From: Paramacrobiotus metropolitanus | Taxonomy: Eukaryota > Tardigrada > Eutardigrada > Parachela > Macrobiotidae | DNA length: 64,000 nt | Direction: 5' to 3' | Assembly: GCF_019649055.1 (NCBI RefSeq) | Contig: NW_026570315.1 | Coordinates: forward strand, 310,001-374,000 | Shown here: positions 1 to 10,401 of the stretch, in pieces | Layout of the letters: every line of letters starts with the position of its first letter | Numbering within the stretch: the stretch's first letter is position 1 | Made by a program: the position numbers and the translations under genes | Notes under the pieces: model-generated | Database searches by the model: none | Seen by the model: the letters and a program-made list of their open reading frames with translations, nothing else | Told to the model about the DNA's origin: nothing

Positions 1-43
1 GAAAGAATCGCCACCGAAGAAAGCCAAATCTCCCATCGGAAGA

Positions 44-245
44 TCATTGTACATCGGCATCGTCGAACAACGTTGAGGATAAGGATGATGATTTCAACAA
101 AACAAGCACTCGAAGTCGTAGCAATCGGTCCCGGACTGTTCATTGTACATCGGCATCGTCGAGCAACGTTGAGGATAAGGATGACGATTTCAACAAAACA
201 AGCAATCGGTCCCGGACTGTTCATAATACATGGGCATCGTCGAGC
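44..245. repeat. Short tandem repeat array, about 80-95 bp unit
   Basis: Two full copies and one partial copy share the block CATCGGCATCGTCGA, then GAGGATAAGGATGA, then ATTTCAACAAAACAAGCA. The first copy has an 18-bp insertion relative to the second. It translates to a repetitive peptide on the plus strand, but nothing supports a real protein. A related CATCGGCATGGTCGA appears again near 426. Confidence 0.7.
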
Positions 246-1085
246 CAAAGCCGTCACCAACTCGTTGACCTGACGATCTACAGTAGGATTCCACATCGGT
301 TCCAAAAGCACCCCCATGCGATTGGAAACCAGGCGCGCCATTTGAAACCCTCCTGTGAATTCCAGTTTAATAAACCCATGGTGTCGGATGATACCGGCCA
401 GCAGTTCCTCCATAAAGAATTTGTACATCGGCATGGTCGATGTTCGCTAAACTTTGCGGCGATGCCGTTACAATTCAATAAAGGATAGTGACCGCCGCTA
501 TTCGAAAGAAACTGTGCCCCTTAAATACCTGTATAGCCAGTATTATGTCTTTAAAAATGCTTGGGCAGATGACGTTTTTTTTGTCATCCGTTTCCAAACT
601 CCAAACACTCGATCTGAAGCCACTGAAGTTTACGTTTGACCGTCACGCTTCAGATAGTCGGTATTCTAATAACATTTATCCAAAAGTACTGTTAACGCTA
701 GGCTTAGTAAAAAAAAACCGAGTTATGCAACTGCAAAACTCAGTCGTAGAACTAAGCTTTAGGAGCAGAACTCAAGTTTTCAGTTGTCCATGTTTCTTCC
801 GTGGTACATGACACCAGTCTTTGGCTGCCTGTCCAAGTACGGTAACCATGAAACATGATCAGGTAACATTACTTAGTTACCGCTGCAATAACCGCAAAGT
901 GGCATTCGAATACTAACCCTTTGCCTGGTTTAGTTACTGCGGTAATAATTGAAAGTTATGCAAAGGTATACTTCATGCTTCTTCGTGTACGACAGATAGT
1001 TTAGTTCAGCACAGAGGTACTGTAAAATAACCAATAACAAATAAATCTCGCCTAAGAAAAGAAAAAATAAATTTATCCTTTGTCG
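246..1085. other. Intergenic or decayed sequence, no gene recognised
   Basis: Short open frames exist on both strands (for example 278-478 minus and 488-811 plus), but none has a recognisable domain. The stretch from about 650 is rich in CTTAG/CTAAG words that lead into the repeat at 1086. Confidence 0.4.
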
Positions 1086-1470
1086 TATACCTTAGTAAAA
1101 CAACTAAGGTTTCCACATGGCGTGAACTAAGCTATGCACACTTAGTTACGATACAAACAAATCCCGGTGTCCGCATGCAGTATTTCCCGTATGCGCCCCG
1201 TACATGCACCGTCGTGGCTCCTGCGGTAGTACCTTAGTAAGTCAACTAAAGTTTCGCATACTTTAGTAGTACAACTAAGGTTTCCACATGGCGTGAACTA
1301 AGCTATGCACATTTAGTAAGCGGGACAAGGGTTTCGCATACCTTAGTAAAACAACTTAAGTTTCCACATAGTAACGATACAAACAAATTTTTTCCCGGTG
1401 TCCGCATGTATTATTTCTCGTATGCGCCCCGTACATGCACCGTCGTGGCTCCGCCACGACGGTACATGCA
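1086..1470. repeat. Diverged tandem repeat with embedded hairpin
   Basis: Two copies of a roughly 250-bp unit share TACCTTAGTAAAACAACT, TTTCCACAT, GATACAAACAAAT, CCCGGTGTCCGCATG and CGTACATGCACCGTCGTGG. A shorter CTTTAGTAGTACAACTAAGG copy lies between them. The second copy ends in a perfect hairpin: CCGTCGTGGC at 1440-1449 and GCCACGACGG at 1453-1462 with a 3-nt loop. It could be non-coding sequence of an LTR element, but no LTR ends are visible. Confidence 0.65.
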
Positions 1471-1517
1471 CGCCCGCGCCGACACGCTCTAGTAAATTAT
1501 AACCTAGGTCCCGATAT

Positions 1518-1775
1518 TTAGTCCCGTAAATAATGCCCTAGGTCCAAAAATTTAGACCCCCCCCGGATAATAAAAACGGACAGGTTGGACTGGGATACTA
1601 TTCCCGTCACCTTGTTGGACGGTTTGACTGGGCCCTTCGGTGTTCCTTTCCGGAGAGTGATTGCCGGATTGGTGTGATTAGCCACCATGACGGAAAATTT
1701 CTTTCCGCCGTGCTTAGCCGCACCATCTACCATGTTTACTCGGCCGAGTTGCGGTGTGGACCTGCCAATGTACAT
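1518..1775 (-). pseudogene. pol: Gypsy-type pol scrap (protease-RT linker)
   Basis: The 85-residue frame contains a VANHTNPAITLRKGT-like stretch, the pattern seen between protease and RT in Ty3/gypsy polyproteins. The same segment of the 19-kb element (46827-47183) reads VIANHSIKRQVVKKGQ. There is no RT downstream, so this is an isolated fragment. It lies 3' of the env of the neighbouring minus-strand element and probably belongs to another insertion. The family is fairly clear; the exact element is not. Confidence 0.55.
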
Positions 1776-2605
1776 CAGCTCTTGCGTGGGTGCTTACGGT
1801 ACGTGGAACGTAAACTTCCATAGTCTGTCATTGCTAGAAGCTTAACTTTTTGCGAAGCTTGTACTTCGGTTGATTAAAAATTTTAGATTACGCGAGTTGT
1901 TTTGGCTTCCGTTCGGCCGACCACGTCCGGGCTACTCCCACTGAGATTACCCAAACGAGGTAGTCGTTGGTGATATCCGGTGCATACACGTCAGTGCAGT
2001 ACATGTCGCCGATCCTCACGCCTTCCGGAGTATCTTCAGTTCGTTCGTCATGTTTTGGATGTTTATCTATGCTGTCTCCGTCTGAGATCGGATGTGAATT
2101 TCGTATTCGATTTGCCGGAAAGGGTGATTCTCTCGCCGAAGGAAAACGAAGTTGTAACCGCAGTGCCGCAGGTGGAGGTAAAACCGTGTGTATTTACTGT
2201 AACGCTGTTACCGGAATAAACGATACGTTATCGTTTTCCTAACTTTAATCAACTCAACCAAAAGCACCAGTTGAAAAAGAAACGTAAAAGTTCGATAAAA
2301 TGAAACAGGAAAACAAACGCTTATATGCGACGGAAAGCGACTGCATAAAATATTCGAAAGTGCAGTCTACCGTGCAAACAGTCAACTTTCAACAAACACT
2401 CATCCGCACACGTTAAACGCACCCGCCAAATGCTATCATAAAACACATTCTTACTACGCGTTCAAACAGCGTTTAGGCACAAACACAAAGATATAATTTT
2501 GGCTAAAGTAATAAAATTATATGATTATTGCGTCAACGGACGACCGCTGGCACGGTATGTTGGATATACGGTCACTGGCCGCTTGCCGGTGCCTGGTAAC
2601 ATTCC
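1776..2605. other. Non-coding or unrecognised sequence downstream of env
   Basis: A 3' untranslated region and LTR of the env-bearing element should lie here, but no terminal repeat could be matched. A plus-strand frame at 1980-2219 has an ordinary-looking composition (NFVFDLPERVILSPKE) but no family I recognise. 2240-2500 is A-rich. Confidence 0.35.
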
Positions 2606-3055
2606 TCATTCCTTGGCGGTTGCGTCCTTGCGACCGGAAGTGTCAAGACTGACCAAGGACACGGAAATCCGTGGAGGCGGTATAGGCCACGGTGTCCGTG
2701 CCCGGATGCAGGCGGATAGCCAAGCCCGTGGGAGGTGCGGTCGGTCCCGGTGCCGGTAACTTGCCCAGGGTGCTGGCGGATTGGAGCGGCTCCATTTACG
2801 CGGTCGCATTATTGGTGTCCGGCGCCGTGTCCGGTTGCCTATGCGGCTAAAACAGCCCAATATCAATAAATGACAAGAACACTCAAAACACACCAACGCA
2901 AAAGCAGCTATGACTAGGATGGTGACAACGCGGGCTAAAATGTCTTTTAGCCAGTCTAATCGACTGAGGATATCCAGCACTTGGCCGGAGTTCAAATTGG
3001 ATTGGAAAAGCGAGCCAACGTCGCCGACGTCTTGCTGCTCCATGGCACCGGCCAA
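2606..3055 (-). pseudogene. env: Env-like glycoprotein, C-terminal transmembrane region
   Basis: The first 40 residues look like a membrane-proximal ectodomain with a leucine-spaced stretch (SGQVLDILSRLDWLKDIL). A strongly hydrophobic segment follows at residues 40-69, ending in Cys-rich sequence typical of a membrane anchor with palmitoylatable cysteines. The rest of the frame is Arg/Pro-rich and probably out of frame. It is the last part of an env gene that starts at 4970 on the same strand. The reading frame is broken at least twice between there and here, so the copy is dead. Assignment rests on topology and position after integrase. Confidence 0.6.
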
Positions 3056-3109
3056 CTGGTCATCGAATGCTCTTTGTCCATGGCGGACTGCAGCAGCACG
3101 CCGGACATG

Positions 3110-3793
3110 TCAATGGGCTGACGGGAGTGGTGCGCGATTAGTTGACGCTCCATAAACTTGGTCGGCAGAAATCGGATCCATTCTCCGTCGCGTGATTCGA
3201 AGGGATTTCCCCGGAAGTTTACGATGCTGGACTTTCAAAGGCAGTTCTGGTAGGGAATATAAAGAGAAATCCGTCCGAAGCGATGTTGCAGTTGCCGGCG
3301 CGCGGTTGAGGTCCACATAGGCCGCTTCGGTCGACGTGAAAATCAACGGTCACAGCGGCGCACTGTCGAACATGCCCGAAGAGCGGAAAATTTGAAGACT
3401 TCGGCTGTGGACCATTTCCTTCGAGCGATCGGCGAGGATTCCGGAAATTGTCGATAAGGCAAACAGGTCGGCGATCCGGTTCTTGTTCAGCCGGCAGTGG
3501 AGGTTGTTGACCAGGTCAGCTAACTTGTTTTCGTTGGCCAGCATGGTGTCGGAGATGTCCTGGAGGTGGGGCGGCAACGCTTGGGTCAGGCACAGCACTA
3601 CCGACGGCGCAACACGGACGGTAACGAGGCGTTTGGTGGTCCGTGGCGTAGGCGCGGTTGCCGCTCGTTTGGCCCGTCGCCTTGTCGCACTTGGCGATCC
3701 GGTAGTGCTGGCCGGGGATGGTGTTGGTCGAAGGTAAGTCACCGGTTTACCATAGTCGTCCACCACCTTGATGTGCATGCTCGCTTCGCCCAC
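3110..3793 (-). pseudogene. env: Env-like glycoprotein, cleavage-site and heptad region
   Basis: Two frames cover this stretch (3350-3793 and 3110-3346). The upper one has a polybasic RRRAKR site at residues 38-43, like furin sites of class I envelope precursors. About 45 residues later comes a Leu/Asn heptad-like segment (NENKLADLVNNLHCRL) with one Cys. The frame changes around 3350. Order on the minus strand is hydrophobic leader, cleavage site, heptad region, membrane anchor, as expected for an envelope fusion protein. The overall similarity to class I fusion proteins is inferred from arrangement only. Confidence 0.55.
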
Positions 3794-4166
3794 ATTGGTG
3801 TATATTTCTGCGAGCGACGCATTACAAAGGGTCTACAGTTTTCCAAGGATGAAATTCAGTTGGTTGGCGTGATCGCGGACGCGGAACGGTTCATCCTGGT
3901 GATATACAGTGCCATTAAACCAGCGAATCTGGCTTACCATGCAGGGCTGATTTCCCAGGGCCACGTCGCTCCAGACGTACGTCCGAGGCCCCGGATGGGG
4001 ATTCCTTGCTTCCGTGACGTAGTGACCTCCCGGTGATCGTGAAAATTGGGCAGCTGTCGCACTTCTGCTCCAAGGTCACTTGTTCTAGCTAACAGTTGAG
4101 AGGGTGAAGTTGCGTTTGGAGTTCTACGATCCTTGACTGGTCAGCTCGGTGTGAGGGCTCCAGACG

Positions 4167-4970
4167 TTACCAACCTTCTGCTTCTGTTCGGAACCACACC
4201 GCCGGGTGTTTTTCATGACCCAGCTGTCGTGGGGACTCGTAGTCAGCAGACGGGTCTACCTGGTCGTGTCCGGGGTCCAGATGACGGTCTCCCAGATCGT
4301 CGGGACCTGTTCCCATGCGCGGCAGACATACCCGCGGAACGTATTCCCAGGCTCTTTTTTGATATACAGTTTGAAGTTTACTGGTGTCCCACGGATCCAG
4401 GTCAGTGTTTGGAGGGCTGGCCGACAGCTGATCGAAGTCCACCATTCCCATGAACTGTGGTCGGGAGCAGTCACAGGCCTGAATGTCAATGGCAGAAACC
4501 GGCGTTAAACAAAACAGCCACAATAAAAAGAGGGCACAGTAACGCAACGGTACCGCTGGAAAGCTGGTAAAGTTTGGGTGACCGGGTCTGATCGGTGGGT
4601 TTACGGCCACGACGGAAATGGCAAACTCCTTGTGGAACCGCTTCGGCTTCTTGTGAGCGCGATTACCCTGGCGGGTTGGCTCGCGTTTGCAAACCGGCTC
4701 TTTTCGGAGGCGGGGGCCCTTGCGGTTTGTCGGCAGATGACTGGCCGGTTTCGACTGGCTCTGTTCGCTCTCCGGTTCGTCCATCACGCCACACGGAGTC
4801 GAGAAGTGTTCAGTCTCGGACTCCGCATCGTCTGGCTCCGGCATGTACTGGTCGTACGCGTCTTCGGCTAACACGTCACGACGATGCTCCGGCACCACGA
4901 GTGCTGGCATGTCAGGGTCATCGAAATCGGATGTATCCGGCGTCATGTCCTTCGGTGGGTCAGTGGTCAC
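4167..4970 (-). pseudogene. env: Env-like glycoprotein, N-terminal part with signal segment
   Basis: The 267-residue frame begins with about 140 hydrophilic residues rich in Asp/Glu/Pro and then Lys/Arg. A hydrophobic segment at residues 141-160 ends in PVSA, a good signal-peptidase site. The mature part starts with a CDCSRP motif and a GMVDF stretch, reminiscent of glycoproteins carried by some invertebrate retroelements and chuvirus-like viruses; this resemblance is from memory. The last about 70 residues are probably in the wrong frame after an indel. It follows the integrase C-terminus by about 70 bases, the usual env position. The long pre-signal region is unusual. Confidence 0.6.
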
Positions 4971-5043
4971 TGTTAGGGCACGCTTGCGTCGCGCAAGTGT
5001 AATCTAACCGTCTCCTTCTTCGTCGGAGCTATCTTCGTACAGT

Positions 5044-5478
5044 TCATTCCGGTCGCAGAACGGTTTCATCCGGGAGACGTGAAGGATGGACCGGGTCGGT
5101 CTTCGGCGTCTTTGATTTTCGAATTCGTGGTTGACTGGCGATGTCTGGCGACCTACCCGGTATGGACCGTATCAGCGGCTCAGCAGCTTTTGTGGTACGT
5201 CCCTTCTTCCCACTGGGGCTGAAGATGAGGACAGCGTCCTCAGGGTTGTAGGACACGTCACGGGCGTCATCCCGCCCATACGTGTAGTTGTGTTGGATCT
5301 CGATCCGGGCGGCGGCGGCAGCGCGCATATCTTGCATGCGTTGCTGGAGGTCTGCGTTGAATAGCCCCTTTGCCGTTGGCAAAGCGTCGTGAATGGGCAG
5401 GACGGGTTGATGACCGTAGACTATCTCAAACGGCAAAAACCCGGTGACGTCATGCGAGGACGTATTGGTCGCCGACAT
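5044..5478 (-). pseudogene. pol: Gypsy integrase C-terminal region
   Basis: The frame opens with TGFLPFEIVYG, the conserved post-catalytic segment of Ty3/gypsy integrases (TGxSPFELVYG). A helical stretch and a module with DAVLIFSPSGKKGR follow, corresponding to the GPY/F-like region. It is separated from the catalytic core at 5506 by a frame break. The C-terminal tail ends about 75 bases before the env frame. Confidence 0.75.
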
Positions 5479-5505
5479 GACGAACGGCAGGGAGTCATCC
5501 GAATT

Positions 5506-6063
5506 CTAGTGGTCATCATCGACAAATTTGCTCATCATGTGGCCGAACGTTTGGTTATAACGCTCGACCTGACCGATGCACTGTGGCCGGAAAATGCTTG
5601 TGGTTGTCGTCCGGCGGATGTGCAGGATACGATAGAGTTCAGCGACCAACTCGTTCACTAAGGGCGTGCCCTGGCCACTCAAGACCCGGTAGGGCATGAA
5701 AAAGTGGAGGAAGATGTCGTAAAAGACCGAAAACTTGGTGACGCGTACTGCGGTCTGCTCCGGCAGGGACTTGGCGGCTACCCACTTTGTGAAGAGGTCC
5801 GTTGCGACTATGATGTACTTGTTCTCGTTGCCGGCTTTGGATTGCGGCAGTGGACACATGACGTTCACCGCGATAACTTTAAATGGGCTTGCTGGGCAGA
5901 AGCTCTGGACTGGCCCAACAAATTGCTGCGTGGTTCTGTTCCGGGTTTGACACAGGACACAGGACTCGGCATACCTACGGACAAAGTTTACCATGTCCGG
6001 CAAGTAGACGCGCATCTTCAAACGTGCGGTCGAAGCCAAGGTGACCGCCCATCGGGTCATCAT
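5506..6063 (-). pseudogene. pol: Gypsy integrase catalytic core, active site lost
   Basis: The frame contains the end of the zinc-binding domain (CVLCQTRN), the core (CPLPQSKAGNENKYIIVATDL) and GQVERYNQTFGHMM, so it covers the DDE core. The first catalytic Asp is Asn (VNVMCPLP where VDVMGPLP is usual) and the second is Gly (LSGQGTP where LSDQGTP is usual). The Glu of GQVE remains. The enzyme could not be active even without the frame breaks. It belongs to the same element as the RT at 6443 and the env at 4970. Confidence 0.8.
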
Positions 6064-6227
6064 GGTGGAACTGCAGTTTTGCCATCCGTCGGCTTCGGGG
6101 TTGGACTAGATACGTTTTCTTGTGACTTAGGCAGTCCTGAGTCGGGCCCGAATATCATTGCAGAAGGACTCCTTCTGTTGCTCGCCCTTGACATCCCAAG
6201 GGTCCAGGTGGTCAGCTGGGGTGGCGT

Positions 6228-6425
6228 CTACTGCCATGCACGGGCTCGGGTGGTCCACTGGCACCGGAAGTGCGGGGTATCTGGACAGACAGTCCCAGTA
6301 GGCATGGATTTTACCAGTCCTGTGGAAAAGGACGAGGATGTACTCTTGTAAATGCAGGGATCATCGGAACAGGCGACTGTTCGGACTCTGGATGTTGAAC
6401 AGCCAGTAAAGACTGTGATGGTCAA
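6228..6425 (-). pseudogene. pol: Probable RNase H-integrase linker fragment
   Basis: This short frame lies between RNase H (ending 6443) and the integrase core. It has little similarity by itself (SMPTGTVCPDTPHFRCQWT). Its placement fits the linker and integrase N-terminal region of the same broken pol. Confidence 0.35.
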
Positions 6426-6442
6426 TCCTCAAAGCAACCTCC

Positions 6443-7135
6443 TTACCCAAAAGATAGTACCGACCACAAAATGGACAACATTTCCCGCTCCGTTGTGGAG
6501 TAATTTCTTTCCGCCGGAATTAGCCGGCGGCTTCCGTAAGCAATAACGCGCTCACGGGATTCCGAGTCACGCTGCGCCACGACGACCCCAATCGCGTACC
6601 TGCTAGCATCCGGATGGATCTCCGCCGGAAGTTCAGGATTGAAGTGCACCAACACTGGTGCCGATGTAATGGCACGCTGGAGTTCGGCAGAGGCATTCCG
6701 CTGCTCGGCCTGCCGACTGAAAGGGACGCCCTTCTTGAGATGGGTTGGAGGTGCGGCAATGTCCAAGAAGCCCGGGATAAACCGGCGATAGAAGGCGCAC
6801 AACCCTAGGAACGCCTGAACCGCTTTTAGATTTTCGGGTACCTGGAACCAAGGATCGCCTCGACTTTGTCTTGGTTCGGCCGGATCCATTCCTGGGTCGC
6901 GGTGAATCCCTGTACCTTGACATGGAACTTCAAGGAGTCCCTTCGAGGGCTTGAAGACGAGGTTGGCTTCCCGGAACCGATCCTGGACCGCCTCGAGTTC
7001 ATCTAGGTGCTCCTTCAGGGTCTCCATCCCGATGACCACGTCGTCGAGGTAGACGAAACTATGGATCCAGAGGAGGCCGGCCAGAGAGGAGGACATCGCT
7101 CGCCGGAAGCGCTTATGGGGCGGAGGCAGAACCAC
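6443..7135 (-). pseudogene. pol: Gypsy reverse transcriptase C-part and RNase H
   Basis: The frame starts inside the RT palm. FVYLDDVVIG (residues 27-36) is motif C with the catalytic YLDD. The thumb follows with VQAFLGLCAFYRRFIPGF, the typical Ty3/gypsy connection. RNase H begins near residue 172 with EIHPDASRYAIGVVVAQ, in which D176 is the first catalytic residue. RERVIAYGSRRL and YSTTEREML, which carries the Glu, follow. A frame disturbance around residues 70-100 replaces the usual sequence after motif D. It lies directly upstream of the integrase pieces on the same strand. Confidence 0.85.
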
Positions 7136-7430
7136 ATGACTTCATATTAGTAGAAGCCCTGGCCGCCCTATAACGCCGTAATGGCCCTGCTTTCTTCGGC
7201 CAAGGGGACCTGCCAGAACCCACTCTGCAGGTCCATGGTCGTTATGTACCGCGCACCGGCCAGGACCTGCATGCAGTCAACTACCCGCGGAATTTGGTTC
7301 CTGTTCGGGCACGTATCAGGGTTGACCCCTCGGAGGTCCGAGCACAGCCGCCTGGACTTTTCTCCCTCCTTAGGTGCGAGGATCAGCGGGGCGCTCCAGG
7401 AATTCGGCTAGGCCGGATAAATCCTGTGAT
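7136..7430 (-). pseudogene. pol: Gypsy RT fingers and palm, N-terminal part
   Basis: Read on the minus strand, this stretch gives the RT segment before motif C, including the counterpart of DLQSGFWQVPLA around 7200. It is interrupted by frame changes. The element seems truncated at about 7430: beyond that the sequence changes character and no protease or gag of this element was found. A 31-bp direct duplication containing GGTATGGTTGCCAACCTAGA (about 7455-7502) lies at the border. Confidence 0.6.
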
Positions 7431-7605
7431 GTACTGTAACCTTGCGGTTGGCAGCGGTATGGTTGCCAACCTAGAAGTCAGCGGTATGGTTGCCAACCTA
7501 GATGTACGTACGCAGGTCACTGTTTGACCATCGGTTTTGGGTGCATCCAAAACGTTTTTCTGTGAAGGTAAGCAATTGAAGGTCACTTCGCAATCTGACT
7601 AAAGA

Positions 7606-8060
7606 ATGCAGTTTATTTTGGAGGTGACTGATTTGGAAAGAATTGATCGCGTGCTGGACAGCATTAATCCAAAAGTGCGCATTCGATTGGACTCCAAAAG
7701 CCTGAACTATCCCATCTGGACGCCGCCCATGCAAAGATCTCAACTCACAGTCAACCGGTGGATGTCGGAAGTTGAACGTGTGCCAATTCGGACGAGGAAT
7801 TTGCGATTGATAAACATTTTGAAGTTTTTGTACAGCATACGGAAACACCTCATGGCAGTTGCATCTGCGAAGTACCAGTTCTACTGAAGAAAAGACTTCA
7901 AAGGAACCAATTCGTTATCCTGATTACCAACTCGGACAAGATCTGCATGGCCAGAGCATCGGTGGTGGGGATGGCGTATGCTGACGGTGACAAGCTGCAG
8001 TGCCGTCGTTTAAACGAAGGGAAGAATCTGCAAACAAAAGAAGCAAAAGAATAAAAAGAT
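7606..8060 (+). pseudogene. Polinton/Maverick-type DNA polymerase B N-terminal remnant
   Basis: Two plus-strand frames carry, in order, a VRIRLDSKSLNYPIWTPPM-like stretch, QLTVNRWMSEVERV, NSDEEFAIDKHFEVF, and ICMARASVVGMAYADGDK followed by KNLQTKEAKE. This order (leucine-rich strand, QLTV helix, SNEEF, then a CARA segment) matches what I remember from the region ahead of the polymerase in Polinton-type family B polymerase proteins of invertebrates. The frame changes near 7785 and stops at about 8060. No exonuclease or polymerase motifs follow. A search against Polinton polymerases would settle it. Confidence 0.5.
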
Positions 8061-8139
8061 CTCATTCAGAAAGCTAAACTGGCGGTAAAATCCCACCATA
8101 CCAAGAAAGCGCATATATGTTTCTTTTCTTTTATAGGAC

Positions 8140-8830
8140 CGAACTCTCTTACGGCCTGGACTTCCTCTGGATCCGTGGATATACCATTCTGGTCAACTGT
8201 GTGACCTAAAAAGGTAATCCACTTTACGAATACTTCAGTTTTCTCTGGGCTGATTGTTCAACCACATTCCCGTAATCGTAGGAAAAGATCTTCTAGATCG
8301 CGCATGTGGTCTGCTCAATTTTGCTACAGACGATAATATCGTCTATAAACACTAACACATTGCGCCATTTCATCCCTGCTAGTGATAAATCCATCGCGCG
8401 TTGAAACGCGGACGGCGCGTTCTTCATCCCAAACGTGAGCGCGCGGTATTGAAATCCAAACTCTTCTCAAACCATCGTCGTTTTAGACCAGTCATCTGGT
8501 TTAATTTTAATTTGCCAGAACCCGCTTTTCAAGTTAATTTTGCTAAATACCGTCGCCTTATCCAAGGCGTTAAGAACGTCTTCAACTCTGGGCAACGGAT
8601 ACGAGCTATCAAATAACCGCTCGTTAGATTTACGGAAATCAACAGTAAACCGGCGCGAGCCGTCTTTCTTCTTTTTGCGATACAGATGGGATTTCCCCAT
8701 GCCGAATTTGTTAGTTCAATGATGCCGTCGCGTATCATTTCCGCCGCCTTAGCTTGGAGCCACTTCCTGTTCTCGAAAAATGCACGATAACGAGGCGTAC
8801 GCACCGGAGCGCATGTACCAGCAGGCACAG
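8140..8830 (-). pseudogene. pol: Second gypsy reverse transcriptase, catalytic Asp lost
   Basis: The minus strand encodes WGNPICIAKR, KKDGSRRFTVDFRKSNE and VFSKINLKSGFWQIKI, which is motif A with Asn in place of the catalytic Asp. Near 8330-8345 lies FIDDIIV, motif C with an intact FIDD. Frames change near 8700 and stops follow below 8300. The domain is a standard Ty3/gypsy RT but dead. The plus-strand Polinton-like remnant ends directly below it. Confidence 0.8.
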
Positions 8831-8945
8831 AATGTTCATAAATTGTACAGCATCCGACTGGCCTCGCTTTTGTAGGTAAGACCGCCTTTGCTTTGAAAAA
8901 GTTTCTCTTATATCCTTGTCGGGACAGATTTTCCCCACTTTTATT

Positions 8946-9269
8946 TTAGAAAAGTTTCTTTCGTTTCTTCGTCGGTACCGGATTCACCAACCGGTTTACT
9001 GATCGGTCGTTCACTGCAATTTGCTGGCGAAGGCATTCACAGAGTGCTGACTGCACCGGAACACGATTTCGGTCCTTGCGGACATCACAGAATTCCGCAT
9101 GATAGTTTTCCTTGTATGCCGGAGTATCCATGCCGTATACCTCATCTGCCAAAGCAATCTCACCGAGGTTTGTATCTGTATTTAACACTGGCGGTTTATG
9201 CGACAAGTTCATGACGCACACACGGCAATTACCGTGTTCCTTTACTGATACAACGCCCTCAAATAGCAA
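8946..9269 (-). pseudogene. pol: Protease-RT linker of the second gypsy element
   Basis: Contains VCVMNLSHKPPVLNTDTNLG, the beta-strand pattern (VRVxNxSxxPxxLxxGTxLG) found between protease and RT, followed by a charged spacer ending in PVPTKKRKKLF. It sits about 120 bases before the RT frame on the same strand, as expected. No DTG/DSG protease motif was found upstream (9270-9700), so the protease is missing or scrambled. Confidence 0.6.
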
Positions 9270-9716
9270 CTCGTTACTAATATTTTCAAGGATTTTCCCT
9301 TCATAATAGAACGGTTGACTTTATAGATTATTAAGCTGAAATTCATGCAGCTTTTCATCTAGCAAGTTTGTCGTGGCTTTAATCACTCCACGTGAGCGCG
9401 GCTGAATGGTCATCGGCGAGGCTGGAAATAATTACATTTTGCAAAATTCCAGCGCAGGAAATTCCGGGATTGGCTGGGATACATCCGCTAAGTTGCATCC
9501 GATGCAACTCGCTCATCATTATCACTATATGCAAACTCACTTCCCTGCTCCGAGTGTACCACCCTCAACATTGCAGGATCATCCCTGATGTCCTGGAAAA
9601 TTCTGCGCTATATTCTAAGTTGTGGCGGCTGCACAGGAACCTTTACTTCCGGCTGCTGTGCCGACGTAATCGTAGCGATTACTGACTGCGCTTCCTACTG
9701 CGCTTTTACACCGTTT
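9270..9716. other. Unassigned stretch within the second gypsy element
   Basis: This is where protease would be expected on the minus strand. I see only short frames on both strands and no active-site motif. Confidence 0.35.
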
Positions 9717-10151
9717 TTATGCAGGCTTTTTGTAGCCAATTCTTCGTCGAACCTGGCTTACGTTTCTTGCGCGGCGTCGGGCTTCACAATCTTCCCAGTC
9801 TTCATTTACCACTAGCGCCACCGGCGAGGTACTATTATTCCTTCCCTCTTCAATTTTTTGCATAATTTCTGTCTGCTGGGTCATGTTTACCTCGCGTAAT
9901 GCTTCATTATTGGCCGCTACATGTGCTTGTTTCCTAGCACGGAGCTCCTGAATGTGCTCCAAAATTTCAAAAACATCAAAGTCTGCATACGTCTGTATTA
10001 ATTCGGCCGTGTCTGGAGAGCGTAATCGCGCTACGTGTACCAACAATTGGGTACACGTTACATTTTGGTTTTCCGCCTGTCTGCCATCGTAGGATACCGG
10101 ACACGGACCGATAAATTGCTGGCATGCCCACTGCTGGGACAAATGTGCCAT
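9717..10151 (-). pseudogene. Unidentified hydrophilic ORF, possibly gag of the second gypsy element
   Basis: The 144-residue frame has a central amphipathic helical part (FEILEHIQELRARKQAHVAANNEAL) and an Arg-rich end (ARRRARNVSQVRRR). Helical and basic composition would fit gag, but there is no zinc knuckle and no recognisable capsid motif. It lies upstream of the protease-RT linker on the same strand. Confidence 0.35.
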
Positions 10152-10401
10152 TTTCGAATTCTCCTGCCGGCGCCGGATTATCTAAAGAGAATCTCTAGAT
10201 AATCGGCTTTTTTGCATCGGCAATGCCTTCCTTGTGCTCAGCGATCATGAACTGACGAGGTAAATTTACCGTATTGCGACATTTATCGTAATTTTTCTCG
10301 AACTTATCAACTTGGATAATAATATCCGGTTAGTAAAATACGTTCATAAGGTACGGGTATAATTTTACATTTGGCCCGCAAACCTGTTGATGAATCAGTA
10401 T

